Assembly (NCBI GenBank): GCA_963920705.1
Contig: OY987230.1
Span: 10,627,320 to 10,691,319 of the forward strand
Source: Odiellus spinosus
Lineage: Eukaryota; Arthropoda; Arachnida; Opiliones; Phalangiidae
Length of the DNA stretch: 64,000 bases
Direction: 5' to 3'
Shown: positions 1 to 11,250 of the stretch, in pieces
Position numbering within the stretch: the first letter of the stretch is position 1
How the letters are laid out: every line of letters starts with the position of its first letter
The notes under the pieces: model-generated
What the model was told of the DNA's origin: nothing
Databases searched by the model: none
What the model saw: the letters and a program-made list of their open reading frames with translations, nothing else
Position numbers and translations under genes: made by a program

Positions 1-131
1 AAATCAGTCTAAATTTTCAACACGTTAAGAAGCTACAGCCTATCATTATTCTTAAAGGAAGTATGAAGTAGAGAATCAACAAGTTGTTTATTATTTTAAA
101 TCGTAAAGAATTTAAATGGTTTACCCCCATG

Positions 132-263
132 CATTTCGCCCAAAAACATTTGGCCCAATTCCCATTTCGCCCAATCTCAAATAATCTAACCTAACCCTAC
201 CTAACCTAACAATTGGGTGAAATGGGAATGGATCATTTTGGGCGAAATATTTGGGCGAAATGG
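132..263. mobile_element. Palindromic MITE-like hairpin
   Basis: Two inverted arms, about 132-175 and 211-263, carry the motif CATTTCGCCCAA and its complement several times. The spacer (about 186-210) is a run of CCTAAC/CCTAC units. The whole stretch would fold into one imperfect hairpin, as small non-autonomous DNA transposons do. No target duplication is clear. The CCTAA-like spacer resembles telomere repeat but is too short and irregular to be one. Confidence 0.55.
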
Positions 264-283
264 GAACAAACCGAAATGGTTTC

Positions 284-554
284 AAAACTTACCCCGCAAT
301 AGGCTTAGCTGGATTCATGATGATCCTGCATTCCCCATATAAGAGCCATCGATCAATGTCATTGGTAGCTAGTCCTTACATGATTAGTTCAGGATACCTC
401 CATGAATCCAGCTAAGTCTATTTTCGTGGCAAGTTTTTAATTTATTTCTAGTTTAATATTTATTTTTAATATTTTTTACTGGGGGTTAGGCCTATTTAAA
501 CTATAAGTAATCAATAAAAAAATTACTTGTTGTTAGATTACATTCTCCCTTTAA
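284..554. mobile_element. Family A MITE, left-truncated copy (TTAA end)
   Basis: This stretch matches the right two thirds of the full copy at 61129-61514, including the segment GGCTTAGCTGGATTC, the internal block around CATCGATCAATGTCATTGG, and the end CATTCTCCCTTTAA. The right end has the TTAA at 551-554. The left arm is missing; homology starts near 284, right after the hairpin at 132-263. Confidence 0.7.
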
Positions 555-3500
555 AGGAAAATTAAACTTCATGTTCTCTTTAATCTAACGAAACTAATTC
601 TCGGACCAAAATAATGTTAGTCTCGTATATATATATATGCAATGAAATCTCGAAGTGAATAAGAGAACCAGTTACATTTGATTTTCGAAGAAATAGAACA
701 AATAGACGGAAAGTTAACGGATGGAGCGTTACCGGAAGAGACGGGAAATAACTTTTCTTCTGACATTGGAAAGGGGGGGGGGTCTGTAACTTCTGTTGAA
801 TCTATTTTGGTAAACAGGGGCGATATTTAGAAACTGCACGCTGAGGAAAAATTCAGGAAAAACCTTTTTTGGGTTCAATTTCCGATGATTTTCTTCTAAA
901 AATAATACTGCATGGGCTTTGGTTTTCATTTTTATTTCAGAAAGGTGCTGCCACGTTTTTATATAGCATGTAGGTTGTTTATTCAAATACACGCGCCAAC
1001 TCACGCCTAAATAGTTTATATTTTAGAAGCTTTCGCTCGGGGAAGGGGACGCGATTCGTTTGATGTTAATAGACTATTCTATAAGCCATGATTTAGGATA
1101 ATAAGTTATAGTGTTTATATTGTATAGTGGTAAACAGTTTAAAAAGAAGAATCTGGAAATACCAGGATACTTCAAAAGGTCTCTTATATGTTTAGGAAAT
1201 AAGGTGGTAACGTTTCTATATCGTTTGGTAGTGTATTAAAGGCTCTATCTTCTCTGAAATTTGCCCCTTTAAAATTCTCTTCCTTTACGCACACAGCCTA
1301 GCTTTGATTGTACGGTTTATGATCAACGTTGTCTGCTAAGCTAGGAAAAAAGGCGACTTTAAAATGGATTTAAAAATCGCTTTATTTCATTCTCTAAAGA
1401 TTGATTTACTAAGCACCCTGAATGGAAATTGTTCAGTCCAGAAGCCAATTAATAATAGAATCTAGTGATTTTTAGGAAATAGCAATCTTGATTACACGGC
1501 TAACAAACGATAATTAATTGTGCCGGAAGCATGGGTAACAAAACCGAAAGTGTGTGTTGTTCACACACTTCAAGCTAAGACGGCGGACTCGATTTGAAAT
1601 ACGTCACTGTGACGTCACTTAAAAATGAACGAAATAACTTTAAACCGGTTCTGTGACGTTTTTAAAAAATATCCGACGTCTTAAGAGTCCCTTTAAACTT
1701 GAGTCTCTTCCAAAATCTTAAAAAATTTGAAAAACTCCAAAAATCTATGAATAATACGTCATCCCTATGTTGGCTGTTATAGAGCTTGCAGTTGATTCTG
1801 TCGGCTGCTTTCACGTCGTCTCTTTCGTGGAAGTACTTATTTCAGAAAACCTATAACATTCTTTAGAAACTTACCGTTAATTACGTTCCGGGATAATTCT
1901 ACGTAATCAAGCCCAAAAATTATTTAACATTTTTGTGGTTCTAATTTTGAAGTATTTTAAAAACTCCTGAACCCTAGGTTCCGCAATTGAGCGGAAAGCT
2001 GGAATTTTACAAAGTATTAGATACGGAAATCTCCGCTTCTTTAAATAAAAACTGGCGCACCATAATTCAAATGTAACGAACAGTAAAGAGGTTAAAATGG
2101 AATCCAAAAATACGTCTTTTTCTCAAGATAAATGCTTTAGTTTATTTTTTCTTGACTTTAAGATTGACGCTACCCAGGATCACGCGGGTACACTAGTGAT
2201 TTTTTTCTCTAAACACTAATTAATTTACTTTTAGAAAAACTTTAAGTAAATAAATGCTAATAGGGGGGAATACTTGTTTACATTTCAAGCGTGGGCAATT
2301 TGTATTTTTTCCCGCGTAAAATAAAAAACTTTGCTCTGATAAACATAGATGGCGACAGCGTTGCCGCTGAGTTTTCGATCTCTTTTTGGCGCAATTTGGG
2401 CGCGCTATAGTTTGACTCTCTGACCTCCCACGCGATGTTACAATTCGCGAGAGAAGATTGAATGAAGTGTTGTTGTAGAAGCTTAGCGCGTCGCATAAAG
2501 GGAAACTATGGACTCAATTTTAACTGAAAAGAAATGTGTGTAAAACATTATCAAACCAGGCAAAAAAGGTTTTTAGAGTTTAATTCTCTACTAAGCCTTG
2601 GCGATGAGTATTTTATTCTTTCACTTGTTGGGGATTTTTTTATTGAATTTGACTGAATTCTAAAAAAAGTTAATATGAACTAAATGTTGCATCAGACGCA
2701 TCGTCATCTTCCAATAGTGATTGCTTTGAGCTCAATTAAGGCGAAAAAATGATTTTAAGGTTTCTACATTTGCTCGGGAAAAGAGGGGAATTAAACATCT
2801 AATAGAATTTTTAGTCTAAACTTTTTTTTCGAAACATTTAACAGATCTAGGCTTAGCGAGTCTAGTTAGCGACTTTTATAATTAACAGTTTATATACAGG
2901 GAAAATTTTGGTTTAATATGATATGATTTCAACGCGTATTTTTAACAGTTCAAATAACTTGTTTGTAGAGTCTACCATCCATTTATTAAGAACTATATTC
3001 AACGGAGGGTTCCGTTATTTCGCATCACACCTCGAATACATTTTTTTTTTTTTTTTTTTTTGTGTTGCAAAAGTGGAAACATTATTTAAATTTTATCTTT
3101 TTCACTGGGTGTGAAATTATGCGCATTATTTAAAGTATGCCTAATTAGGAAATATGGGTTGAATATTAATTAACTCGAATTATATGTAGATATGACGTAT
3201 ATTTTACTAAAATGTATATATATCCTGTAGCTTTTTAATTAGTTAAACAAGTTTAACTGTGCAGTACGCCCAAACTTAGACTATATTTAACCTCATTTCG
3301 TTTCTCAGAGATTAAAGATACGACTAAGTTTATTTATACAGAAAATTCAATGTGATTCGAATTTCTTTTAGGACTGTTTAATTCCCTTTATGAGGTTTAA
3401 CACGGTATAGTCTGCATACCGAAGTTGAACAAATACACAAAGCGATATGCCTTGCTTATCGTCATAGAATAATTTTTGAATAACCGTTAATTTTGGCACC

Positions 3501-4634
3501 TAATAGGGTGTTTTAATTATACATTTCTACGTGTAATTAACAACACTTTAAAATTGAATATAATTAAAGTTACCCGGGCTTTTTTCGAAACCATATGGAT
3601 TAGGCATATGTTTTTAGTTCTTTCAAGCTATTAAAATGTCTTTTAAATTTTTACATCTCGGGCTTGACACGTTCAAAAAACATGTAGCCCCATCTATTTT
3701 CGAATAAATAAATCACGGGCATGACTCTTCGCGGTTCAATGAAATCTGATTGGCTGGAGTATACAATTGATTATATGGTAGACGATTTAAATTAGTCAGA
3801 GGGATAAAACACCGCCTTTAAAACTTAATTTTGGCTTAATTTTTGAAAGATTTCATTCAGGCTTCCTTTGAGGCTGGTTTTAGAGGGTGTCGGTAAGGGA
3901 GACATTGATACGTCAGATGTTTCTATCTCTCACTTCGGTGTCATCCCCCTTAGTTTGGGAGTTGCAGTATTCGCCCTTACAAAAGCTCCCTCATTAAGGG
4001 GTTCCATGACGTCGGGTTTTCTTTGCTGTCTCCATATAGTGAATTTTAATTGCTTTAGATGTCTCTTATATCTCAAAAAAACAAATAAACAAAAAAAAAA
4101 AAACAAAAAAAAAAACGTAATGGCGATAAGTATAAAAAACCCTCTTCATATTCAAGTTTATTGATAATGTAATCAAGATGATAAAAGCACTTGACATTAA
4201 ATAAAGTTTTAATAACGATAAATGAAAAAGGGGAAAGCTAAAGCGGCAAATTGCATCCAAGAGAAGTAGTAATTTCATTTTGTTATCAAAATATGCTAAA
4301 GACGATTTTTAAAAACTTGTATTCCTCAACCCTTTCATATCTTGGCCCGATTAGAAGGTCTTACAAGTTATTTCAATCAAATGTTTTTCTTCTTAAATGT
4401 TTTAAAGAACGAACCGACGGGGTTGGTGTTTTTAAATGATGCCGGGAAATCTTTTTGATGAATTAGGCTTAACGTTTTTCTATTTTATTTTATATTAAAG
4501 AAAATAAGTTTTTGACTCGTTGCAAATCGTAATAAATTGCCACGTCACATTTTTTATCATTGATGAATGACGTCCTTGGTTTTTAACTTTCCCGTCATGT
4601 TCGTCTGACATCATTTAGATTTTCGTTTTGCTTT

Positions 4635-4638
<4 letters not shown>
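555..4638. other. AT-rich non-coding stretch
   Basis: No convincing gene. About 1740-1890 is a diverged fragment of family B (the GTACTTAATCCAGAAA...CGTTAATTACGTTCC part). There is a G run near 771-781 and a poly(T) run near 3042-3061. The short open frames here have no recognisable domain, and their hydrophobic or low-complexity content follows the base composition. Confidence 0.5.
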
Positions 4639-4675
<37 letters not shown>

Positions 4676-4682
4676 TATATAT
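4639..4682. repeat. Poly(A) tract followed by (AT)n
   Basis: An uninterrupted A run of a little over 30 bases passes into an AT dinucleotide repeat. This is a simple sequence repeat; a retroposon tail is possible but no body is recognised upstream. Confidence 0.9.
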
Positions 4683-4786
4683 AAAATAAGTTGAAAACAT
4701 TTATCTTTACCGACTTCTGGATGTTAACGCGTATTAACTAACCCTTTATATTAATGAACATCTTTGTAGAAACTGTTTAAAGGGTG

Positions 4787-5035
4787 TGTGAACCATATTT
4801 TTTGAGTCTTTAAATGCATGCTAAATTACAAGCCACTTATTCCGAAAATCTGAAATTGTGAGCTTAATACTACCTTATCACTATATGGTCACGTGACTAG
4901 TTAATTCTCGCGCCTTCTGTCACGTGATAAGGTCGCTTTCGCGCGGTCTTTATCGTAAAAGTACTTAATCCAGAAAGTTCTACCTTAATTACGCACCAGA
5001 AATACTTTATTTTAATGACTTTTCTGATTTTTCTA
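4787..5035. mobile_element. Family B element, diverged copy
   Basis: It begins TTAAAGGGTGTGTG and contains the family B core found also at about 25440-25640 and 41520-41710: GTCACGTGAC, TCTCGCGC, GCGCGGTCTTT, AAAGTACTTAATCCAGAAA and a TTAATTACG-CCAGAAATA segment. Two 10-bp arms, ACCTTATCAC and GTGATAAGGT, flank the CACGTG motifs. The right terminus was not found, so the end coordinate marks the end of visible homology. Confidence 0.55.
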
Positions 5036-6151
5036 GAATAATTAAATTCAGAACTTTTGGTTTCACTATGACTTTATACACGTTTTGTAAGCGGAAGCAC
5101 CTTGTGACCTAACCATTTTTTTAACCCCTTTTTCCTTGATGCATTTGCACAACATCTATTAGACGATTTCCTTTGGAAACCAGTTGAAAGTGACTTATGG
5201 CTCGAGCATCTTTGATGGCTAGACCAAATAAATTTAAAATAATTGAAAGGGTACTCTAAAAATAAATCCCCGTGTTATCGTTTCGGAAGAAAAAAAACAT
5301 TCTACTTAAAATACCAAGCGCCCTATATTACGCATCCTTCATCTTAGCAAAATGCTTTAATAAATAGCCTCTACTCGGATGACTAAAGGTACGTTCGCAA
5401 GCGCGCTTAAAATTATCTGAAATCAAACTTTTGTTTTGCAAGCTAGCGAGAATATCATTAGTGCATACTTTTTGCGATAGATTAAAGTCGACAAAGCAAC
5501 CTGACTCGATTCGTGCCTTGACAAATTGTTCTCACGCCAAGAAATTGTGAAAATGCTCGATGCTCTTTTTACATACGCGTGACGTCAGTTTTACTTTTCA
5601 TTTCTATGCGCTCCCATTAAATAATGTAACGAAAAGTGCATAGTTTCAAATTTCTCAAACTCTACTCCTGATCTACGCATTTTTGCGGTCGCGCTTGCGA
5701 ATGCGACTTTAGCGTATAACAAATATAGCCTCAACATTGTGTATATGTTCTTTCCAACGAATAAAACCGTATGGAGGAAAAGGCTACAATCTTCATGGAT
5801 ATTATATTGAGCTAGACTTTGGTTCGAGAGATCAATTTGCAATGTTATAGATGGCTGTGTTGAATAAACTGTAGAGATTGGCAAAATATAGTAGGCATGG
5901 GTACATGAATGTCAACATGGTGGAGCCATAGAGTAATTAGCACTAAAGCGTATTTTAACGACTAATGTAGGCGACTTCCTTTGAAAGTGTCGAGCCTTTG
6001 CGTGATCGCTATAGTGATAAAAATTAGGTTTTTGCGTAGTTATAAAATTTAATAGCATTCGCATATTTTTCACGTGCTTCAAAAGCGCGCAATTTGTTTG
6101 GCTTGACAAACTGTGAGAAAATGCACGGTTAAAACTGAGAACTGTATAATA
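5036..6151. other. Non-coding stretch with family J repeat fragment
   Basis: About 5490-5640 is similar to about 46260-46420: both carry a GATTCG-GCCTTG-CAAATT block, then a GATGC(T/G)CTT-TACAT-CGCGTGACGT block, then TTTTACTTTTCATTT. It is a two-copy dispersed repeat in this window. I see no gene. Confidence 0.45.
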
Positions 6152-6269
6152 ACCTCTTCTGACGAGGCGTAATTAACTGGTTTAATCAGATTTAAGCGAG
6201 GTTTATTGAACTTAGAAGGCTATGTAAACCTCGGTTAAGCTGGCTAATTACGCGTCGTCTGAAAAGGGT
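6152..6269. mobile_element. Short TIR element (about 118 bp)
   Basis: Inverted arms of about 30 bp: ACCTCTTCTGACGAGGCGTA at 6152 pairs with TACGCGTCGTCTGAAAAGGG at the right end with few mismatches, and the pairing continues through TTAATTA/TAATTA. Size and structure suggest a MITE. The target duplication is not clear. Confidence 0.55.
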
Positions 6270-6552
6270 ATAACAAAGCTCTTTTTAGTCTCAAAATTTA
6301 AATGAAGATTTCAAGTAATTGTGTTCCACGATTTTCCCAGCATAATAGTTTAAATAACATTATGGTCTATATTTCATGCATGGTTTATTCAGAATTGTTG
6401 CTTGTATGGTCTTACTTGGAGATTAGGGTCGGTCGACCATATGTCGAATATTTTTATCGGTATTTTTAGAGCGAAATGAGCTCGCAGAAGCTCGGAAATA
6501 TGTGCTCCTTAAAAGCCCTTTAAAGCCTCGCTCGTGTTCCCACTATAACCAC

Positions 6553-6945
6553 TTAAAGGGAAACTACGAGAGCTCTAAAAATGGAACAGATTTTGATTTT
6601 ATTTTCGGAATCTGCACACAAAATTACGAATAAAATGTTTCCTCAATAATAAGTTATCTTTTAGTGCTTAATTTAAATTCTGAAGTTGTGTTAGGTATTC
6701 GGGCCAATCATTATTTCCCCTTTTGACAATGCTATAACGATTGAGTTTCTTAAAAACGTCACCAGATGGCGAGAGTACTCTGTCAGAAAAATTTTAAAAA
6801 GTCTGTGCTGTTGAAAGCGGGAGCCTTTGCTTCGATTTTAAACTTCACTTGTACATTCAAACCTAACCAAACTTTAGAAATTAATCTAAACACCAAAAAC
6901 GTGTACAACAAAAAAATTCTCAAATAGGTTTTTGAAATGGTTTCA
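6553..6945. mobile_element. Family C repeat, TTAA-ended
   Basis: It starts TTAAAGGGAAACTACGAG. The same start, AAAATGG-ACAG/CCG and TTTTCGGAATC motifs appear at 44227, and the complement of this end appears at about 31095-31152. A later segment, GCGGGAGCC followed by an AAACCTAACCAAACTTTAGAA-like block and AAAAACGTGT, is shared with 44450-44530 and 30990-31060. The right terminus is missing. Confidence 0.55.
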
Positions 6946-7368
6946 AATGTTCGTATGTGAGATTGAGATAGTAAGGTATATGCTTAATTCCATTTTGAAT
7001 TTGCAGCCCTAATTACAAACGTAGGCTTCTAGATATTCTTATTATTGGTTTAGATATATATAAAGGGAACTTACCTTCATAGGTGCTGCAAATTCAAGGT
7101 GAAATAAATGATGTATAAAAAATCTTCACTCATTCTTGGGTAGAGTGTGTTGTACCGATGCTACGTTCCGATGATAGAAAGTTAACAGAATATTTAGGTC
7201 AACGATTAGACTTTTATTATGACGTTCCAGGGGGAATTTTATATCCAGTCTCATCTGCTTGGCTTCGTGCCTCTACCACGATAAAGATGTTTCGTAGATG
7301 TAGCTATAGGGTATATAGAGATCGATCCCCATATACTTACCTTAAACGGTTAAGTCTCACAAAAGCTA

Positions 7369-7577
7369 CGGTCACACTAGCATTTCTTAATCGATTTGAA
7401 ACGGTAAAATCAAATCGCCAAGAATCGTTTCAAGCGTCACGTGTTCACGTATTATCTTTATAAATCGATTTATTGTAGCTTCATCTATCTGTTATTGAAA
7501 CCGAATCGGTATGAAACTCGTTCCCGAAGCAGTTTCGAGAAATCGAATCAAATCGATTCCAAGGCCTAGTGTGAACG
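7369..7577. mobile_element. TA-flanked MITE (Tc1/mariner-type target)
   Basis: The ends are CGGTCACACTAG and, at the right, CTAGTGTGAACG, i.e. inverted repeats of about 12 bp with one mismatch that extend imperfectly inward with ATCGATTTGA-like arms. A TA dinucleotide lies directly outside each end (7367-7368 and 7578-7579), as expected for Tc1/mariner-like insertion. There is no room for a transposase in 209 bp, so it is non-autonomous. Confidence 0.65.
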
Positions 7578-9539
7578 TAACTATGGTTCAGGTATGGGCG
7601 CGGTACCTTTGTAGAAATATATTCACCACGCAGTTAACCAAAATCCATTAAATCTTTCCGATGTGACTCGATTTTGGAGTTATTTTAGACATTTTATATC
7701 TTGGAGGGAACTAAAGAGAGAGTAGCCGACTGCCTAGTCTTTAGTGTACATTGGCGTTATATTTTTACACATATGCGCGTGCGTGTAAGGCTATGTTCTG
7801 GTACTGTACCAAAGGTAATTTTTTGCGCGAGACTTGTTCTTGCAAAGGCTCTTTAGATTCCTACTTTTTGGATGTTTTTTGATGTTTCTTCATTGCTCCC
7901 TCGATCACTGATAAATTGCGTCCGCGCCCTAATGTTTATAAGCTGATATTGGGGTTTATGGTTAACAGTTTTCAATTTTATGGCACCGCTTTTTTTATTA
8001 CGTGAGGTAAAGCTATAGTTTAATGATGGTTTTCGAAATCGTGAATTTAAATGGTTGTTCGTATCTGTAAAATACGCGTAAAATGTTAAAGAAATGTGCC
8101 GAAGAAATTCGAAGATATCGAAAGAAAGTTATAAAATGTTAGTATGGAACCAGAATGGCGATTTGAAGGAGTTAAATCCTACGTACCAAGACTATATTGG
8201 TCAATCTCAACTTTGAGAAATCACGGACGTGTTCAAAAATTCATTGTCAGTACAGGTTAATTGCAACTTTCCCGCCTTTTCCATATTAAAATATATATAT
8301 ATATATATATGTCAGGCTAAATATTTCTGTTCAAGTTGAGTTCACAAAGTGTGAAAAACTGAGGAGCGGATTGTCACTTAATTTTAAATCTCGTAGGGTA
8401 AAATAAATCCAGTTGTCAACTCCCCATGAACACGAGTATACTATTTTTGAATTCATAACGTCCTCCTGCGATGTTTAGTCTTGTCTGATGTATCAAACAT
8501 CAACTCCCCTCTTGTCCAAGAGAAGTTGTCAATGACATGGCAACGACTAATATAACCAGGGGTGGATTAAGAGGAAGTTATGAACAGGGCCAAATTTTTG
8601 GATGGGGTTAGAATGTATTGTAAAAGTTTTGGAGGTATCTTTTTCTCTGGTAAATTTTAAACCCCCTCAACAAGAATTTCGTGTAACACTGGGTTACGAT
8701 ACTAAGGATACTACCATCTAACGAATGGGAAATAGAGACCGCTTTACAAGCATTAGAGAGAAAGAGAGATATAAATTTGATATAGGCGTTGCCTAGGCAA
8801 CGATGTAGCTATAGCGATCCACCAATGAGGAGCCTAGTCGTAGAGGCTTCCACGAGGTAGCTACGCAATCTAGCTCGGCTAATATGGGTGACTGGTTTCT
8901 GGTATATTTATTGTAGACCCATAACATTAGACATCTTACAGCGCGTGTCACAGGGATTATGCTAAGCCAAACGTGAGGCGTATTTTGATTGGTCGAAGAA
9001 ACTGATCATTGCCGAAATCAGAATACTTTTTGATTGGTTTTTGCAAAGCCGGGCTTTATATTTATTTTCTTCTTGACACTCCCTTTACGAGTTGAAATAT
9101 CATTGAAAGAGCTACGTATACATTTTTAAGGGTCACCCTGATGAAAAATTAACGAAGCCAATATGGGAATTATAACGTGGGAGTCGCGCGTTGTATCGTT
9201 TCGAAAGAAAAAAGAAGATCAAAATATGAGAGATTAAAAAAAAATATACGGAAAAAATAACGCCCTTCGAGAGTTTATGGTATAACCTACACGAAACACC
9301 ATAGACAGAAGTGACAATATATGAAATACGACGCCCACTCGCCTTTTAACCCCTTAACGCGCGTACTCGGTACTCGAGGGAAGTCTAAAGGGTCTTCGTG
9401 TAGAATTACCGACACTCTCATCTTCAAGGTTAGGGAAAAATATTCTCAACCTCTTTGCACATTACCATCTGACAAAGTTAATCTTTTGAATGAAATAATT
9501 CAAAATTTGAATAATACCGTGTTCACACTGTAATATCTA
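7578..9539. other. Non-coding stretch
   Basis: Contains an (AT)n microsatellite at about 8289-8310. No exon with good splice signals or a recognisable protein was found. Confidence 0.45.
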
Positions 9540-10060
9540 GGTTGATATTAAAAATAATATATTCACAAATAATCTGTTCACAAGAAAAACACTTTGGGTA
9601 TCAGTAATAATCATCTCTTTACAAAGAAAAACTCTTCGATAGCAGTAATAATAATTTATTCACAAAGAAAACACCTTGGATAAGCTTTAACAATATTCTA
9701 TTTACAAAGAAAACACCTTGGATAACAATGAACAATCTATTCACAAGGACATCCAATTGGATTAGCCATAATAATAAAATATTCTCAAAAAAAAATTTCG
9801 ATAGCTGTAGCTGTTGACAAAATGTTTTTTATAAGCAGAAAGAATATTCTGTTCACAAAAGCACTTCAGTAACATTGACGATATATCTGTTCACAAAATT
9901 ACTTCGATAAGAGTAACAATCTTTTCGCAAAATAAATTAATTTGATAGCAGTGACTATTTGTTCACAAGATAAATTCCTTCCATAGCGGTAACTATTTGT
10001 TCACAAAATAAATCACTTCCATAGCAGTAAGAATTTATTGACAAAATCACAGCCTGAATA
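9540..10060. repeat. Degenerate minisatellite, TTCACAAA-based units
   Basis: About ten units repeat the pattern (G/A)TTCACAAA...A-CACTT-GATA-CAGTAA...TATT with unit lengths from 38 to about 56 bp. The right-most units are shortest (38 bp) and most alike; left units are longer and more diverged. It has no coding capacity. Confidence 0.75.
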
Positions 10061-10581
10061 AAATGTTCACCAAATTACTCGGAGTCGGTGCAGTAACAAG
10101 TACACGTGGAAAAGTACAAATGTGAACGGATTCATTCAATTTATGTATGAAACAAGAACCGTAGTATATAAGGAAATATTTCCAAGACGCTTTTTGAACC
10201 CTTTTAATCTTTCAAAGAAGATTCCCGCTGTTTCAATCTTTTTCTTTCCTCACCAGCAACGCCTCTTAAATTTCCAATATTTTAGTTTTATTTTTATGTT
10301 TAAATAAAATTAGTTTCGCGTAATATGGAACAAGGTTATACTTTAAATACCAATTTTGCGTGACAAGAAAATCCTTTTGAATTAACAATGAACTAAGCTT
10401 AGTGAAAGAAAAATTGAAAAACATTCTTCACATACTTTTACGCCATAACAATAGATCAAACGGGCGAAGCGCTCGCGAAAATCTTTTTTTTTATTTCTCC
10501 TCCAAGTGTCAAAAAAAGCGAAACGGTACTTAAAAATTATGATGACATAATATTTAAACTTGTACTTCCTCGAAAAAAACC

Positions 10582-11250
10582 TTCAAGTGAGGCTGTCGCC
10601 ATTTGGAATATATTTTTAGTTTTATCATATAAACACAGGAAAATCATGCTTCAAGTTTACAACAAGGCATATTATTATTGGGATGTGGTTTTGAAAGTTT
10701 TGTCATCAGAGCTTTCGAAATTGTCCTCTCTAGCGGATGAGATTGGAACTAAGTAGGCGGTGCTAATATTGCGCTGAACTTTCTAAACGTTTACGGAGTT
10801 GAAAATGTATCGACGGATAACCATTCTCCCCTCTCTCTCGCGAAACGAAGGAGCGTGTCTCGCAGGGCGTCGCGGTTTCAAGTCTGATTTACTGTAGAAG
10901 TAATATACTGAGCCTGGCCACCTTTCTGTAGAAATTTCGGAATAATACGGGTGAAACCATGGTCTTAGGAAATCGGACTCCCGTCATTGTCACCCGTAGT
11001 ATGTCGTCTTATAAACTTGAAGGATGATTTATTTGTGATATAAGCCATAAGCTTGACGCTTTTTTTTCCGATACATGACGTAGTTTATTTCTGGAACTTA
11101 ATTGGCGATAATTTTCATAGATCTTATCACGTGAGAAACAACTGTAGACTCTACAGTAGCCACGTGACCATAGAGATGACGTAGTATTGCGAGGAATATG
11201 ACATTTGTATACATATTGCGAATCATTTTCTAACGATCTTTTTGAAAATG
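10582..11250 (-). mobile_element. Family B element, reverse orientation
   Basis: It begins TTCAAGTGAGGCTGTCGCC, the terminal motif of family B with TTCA instead of TTAA. From about 11075 to 11210 it carries the complement of the family core: TGACGTAGTTTATTTCTGGAA, TATCACGTGAG, CTCTACAGTAGCCACGTGAC and TGACGTAGTATTGCG. The other terminus could not be found, so the end is approximate. Confidence 0.6.

Noticed and set aside
186..210. Telomere repeat (CCTAA)n
   Set aside because: Only a few irregular units, located in a transposon-like hairpin loop.
7071..7110. Minus-strand 11-nt microexon between a TTTGCAG acceptor and a GTAAGT donor
   Set aside because: Too short to support without partner exons; likely chance.
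7158..7463. 101-codon open frame
   Set aside because: Its end runs into the MITE at 7369, and no domain is recognisable.
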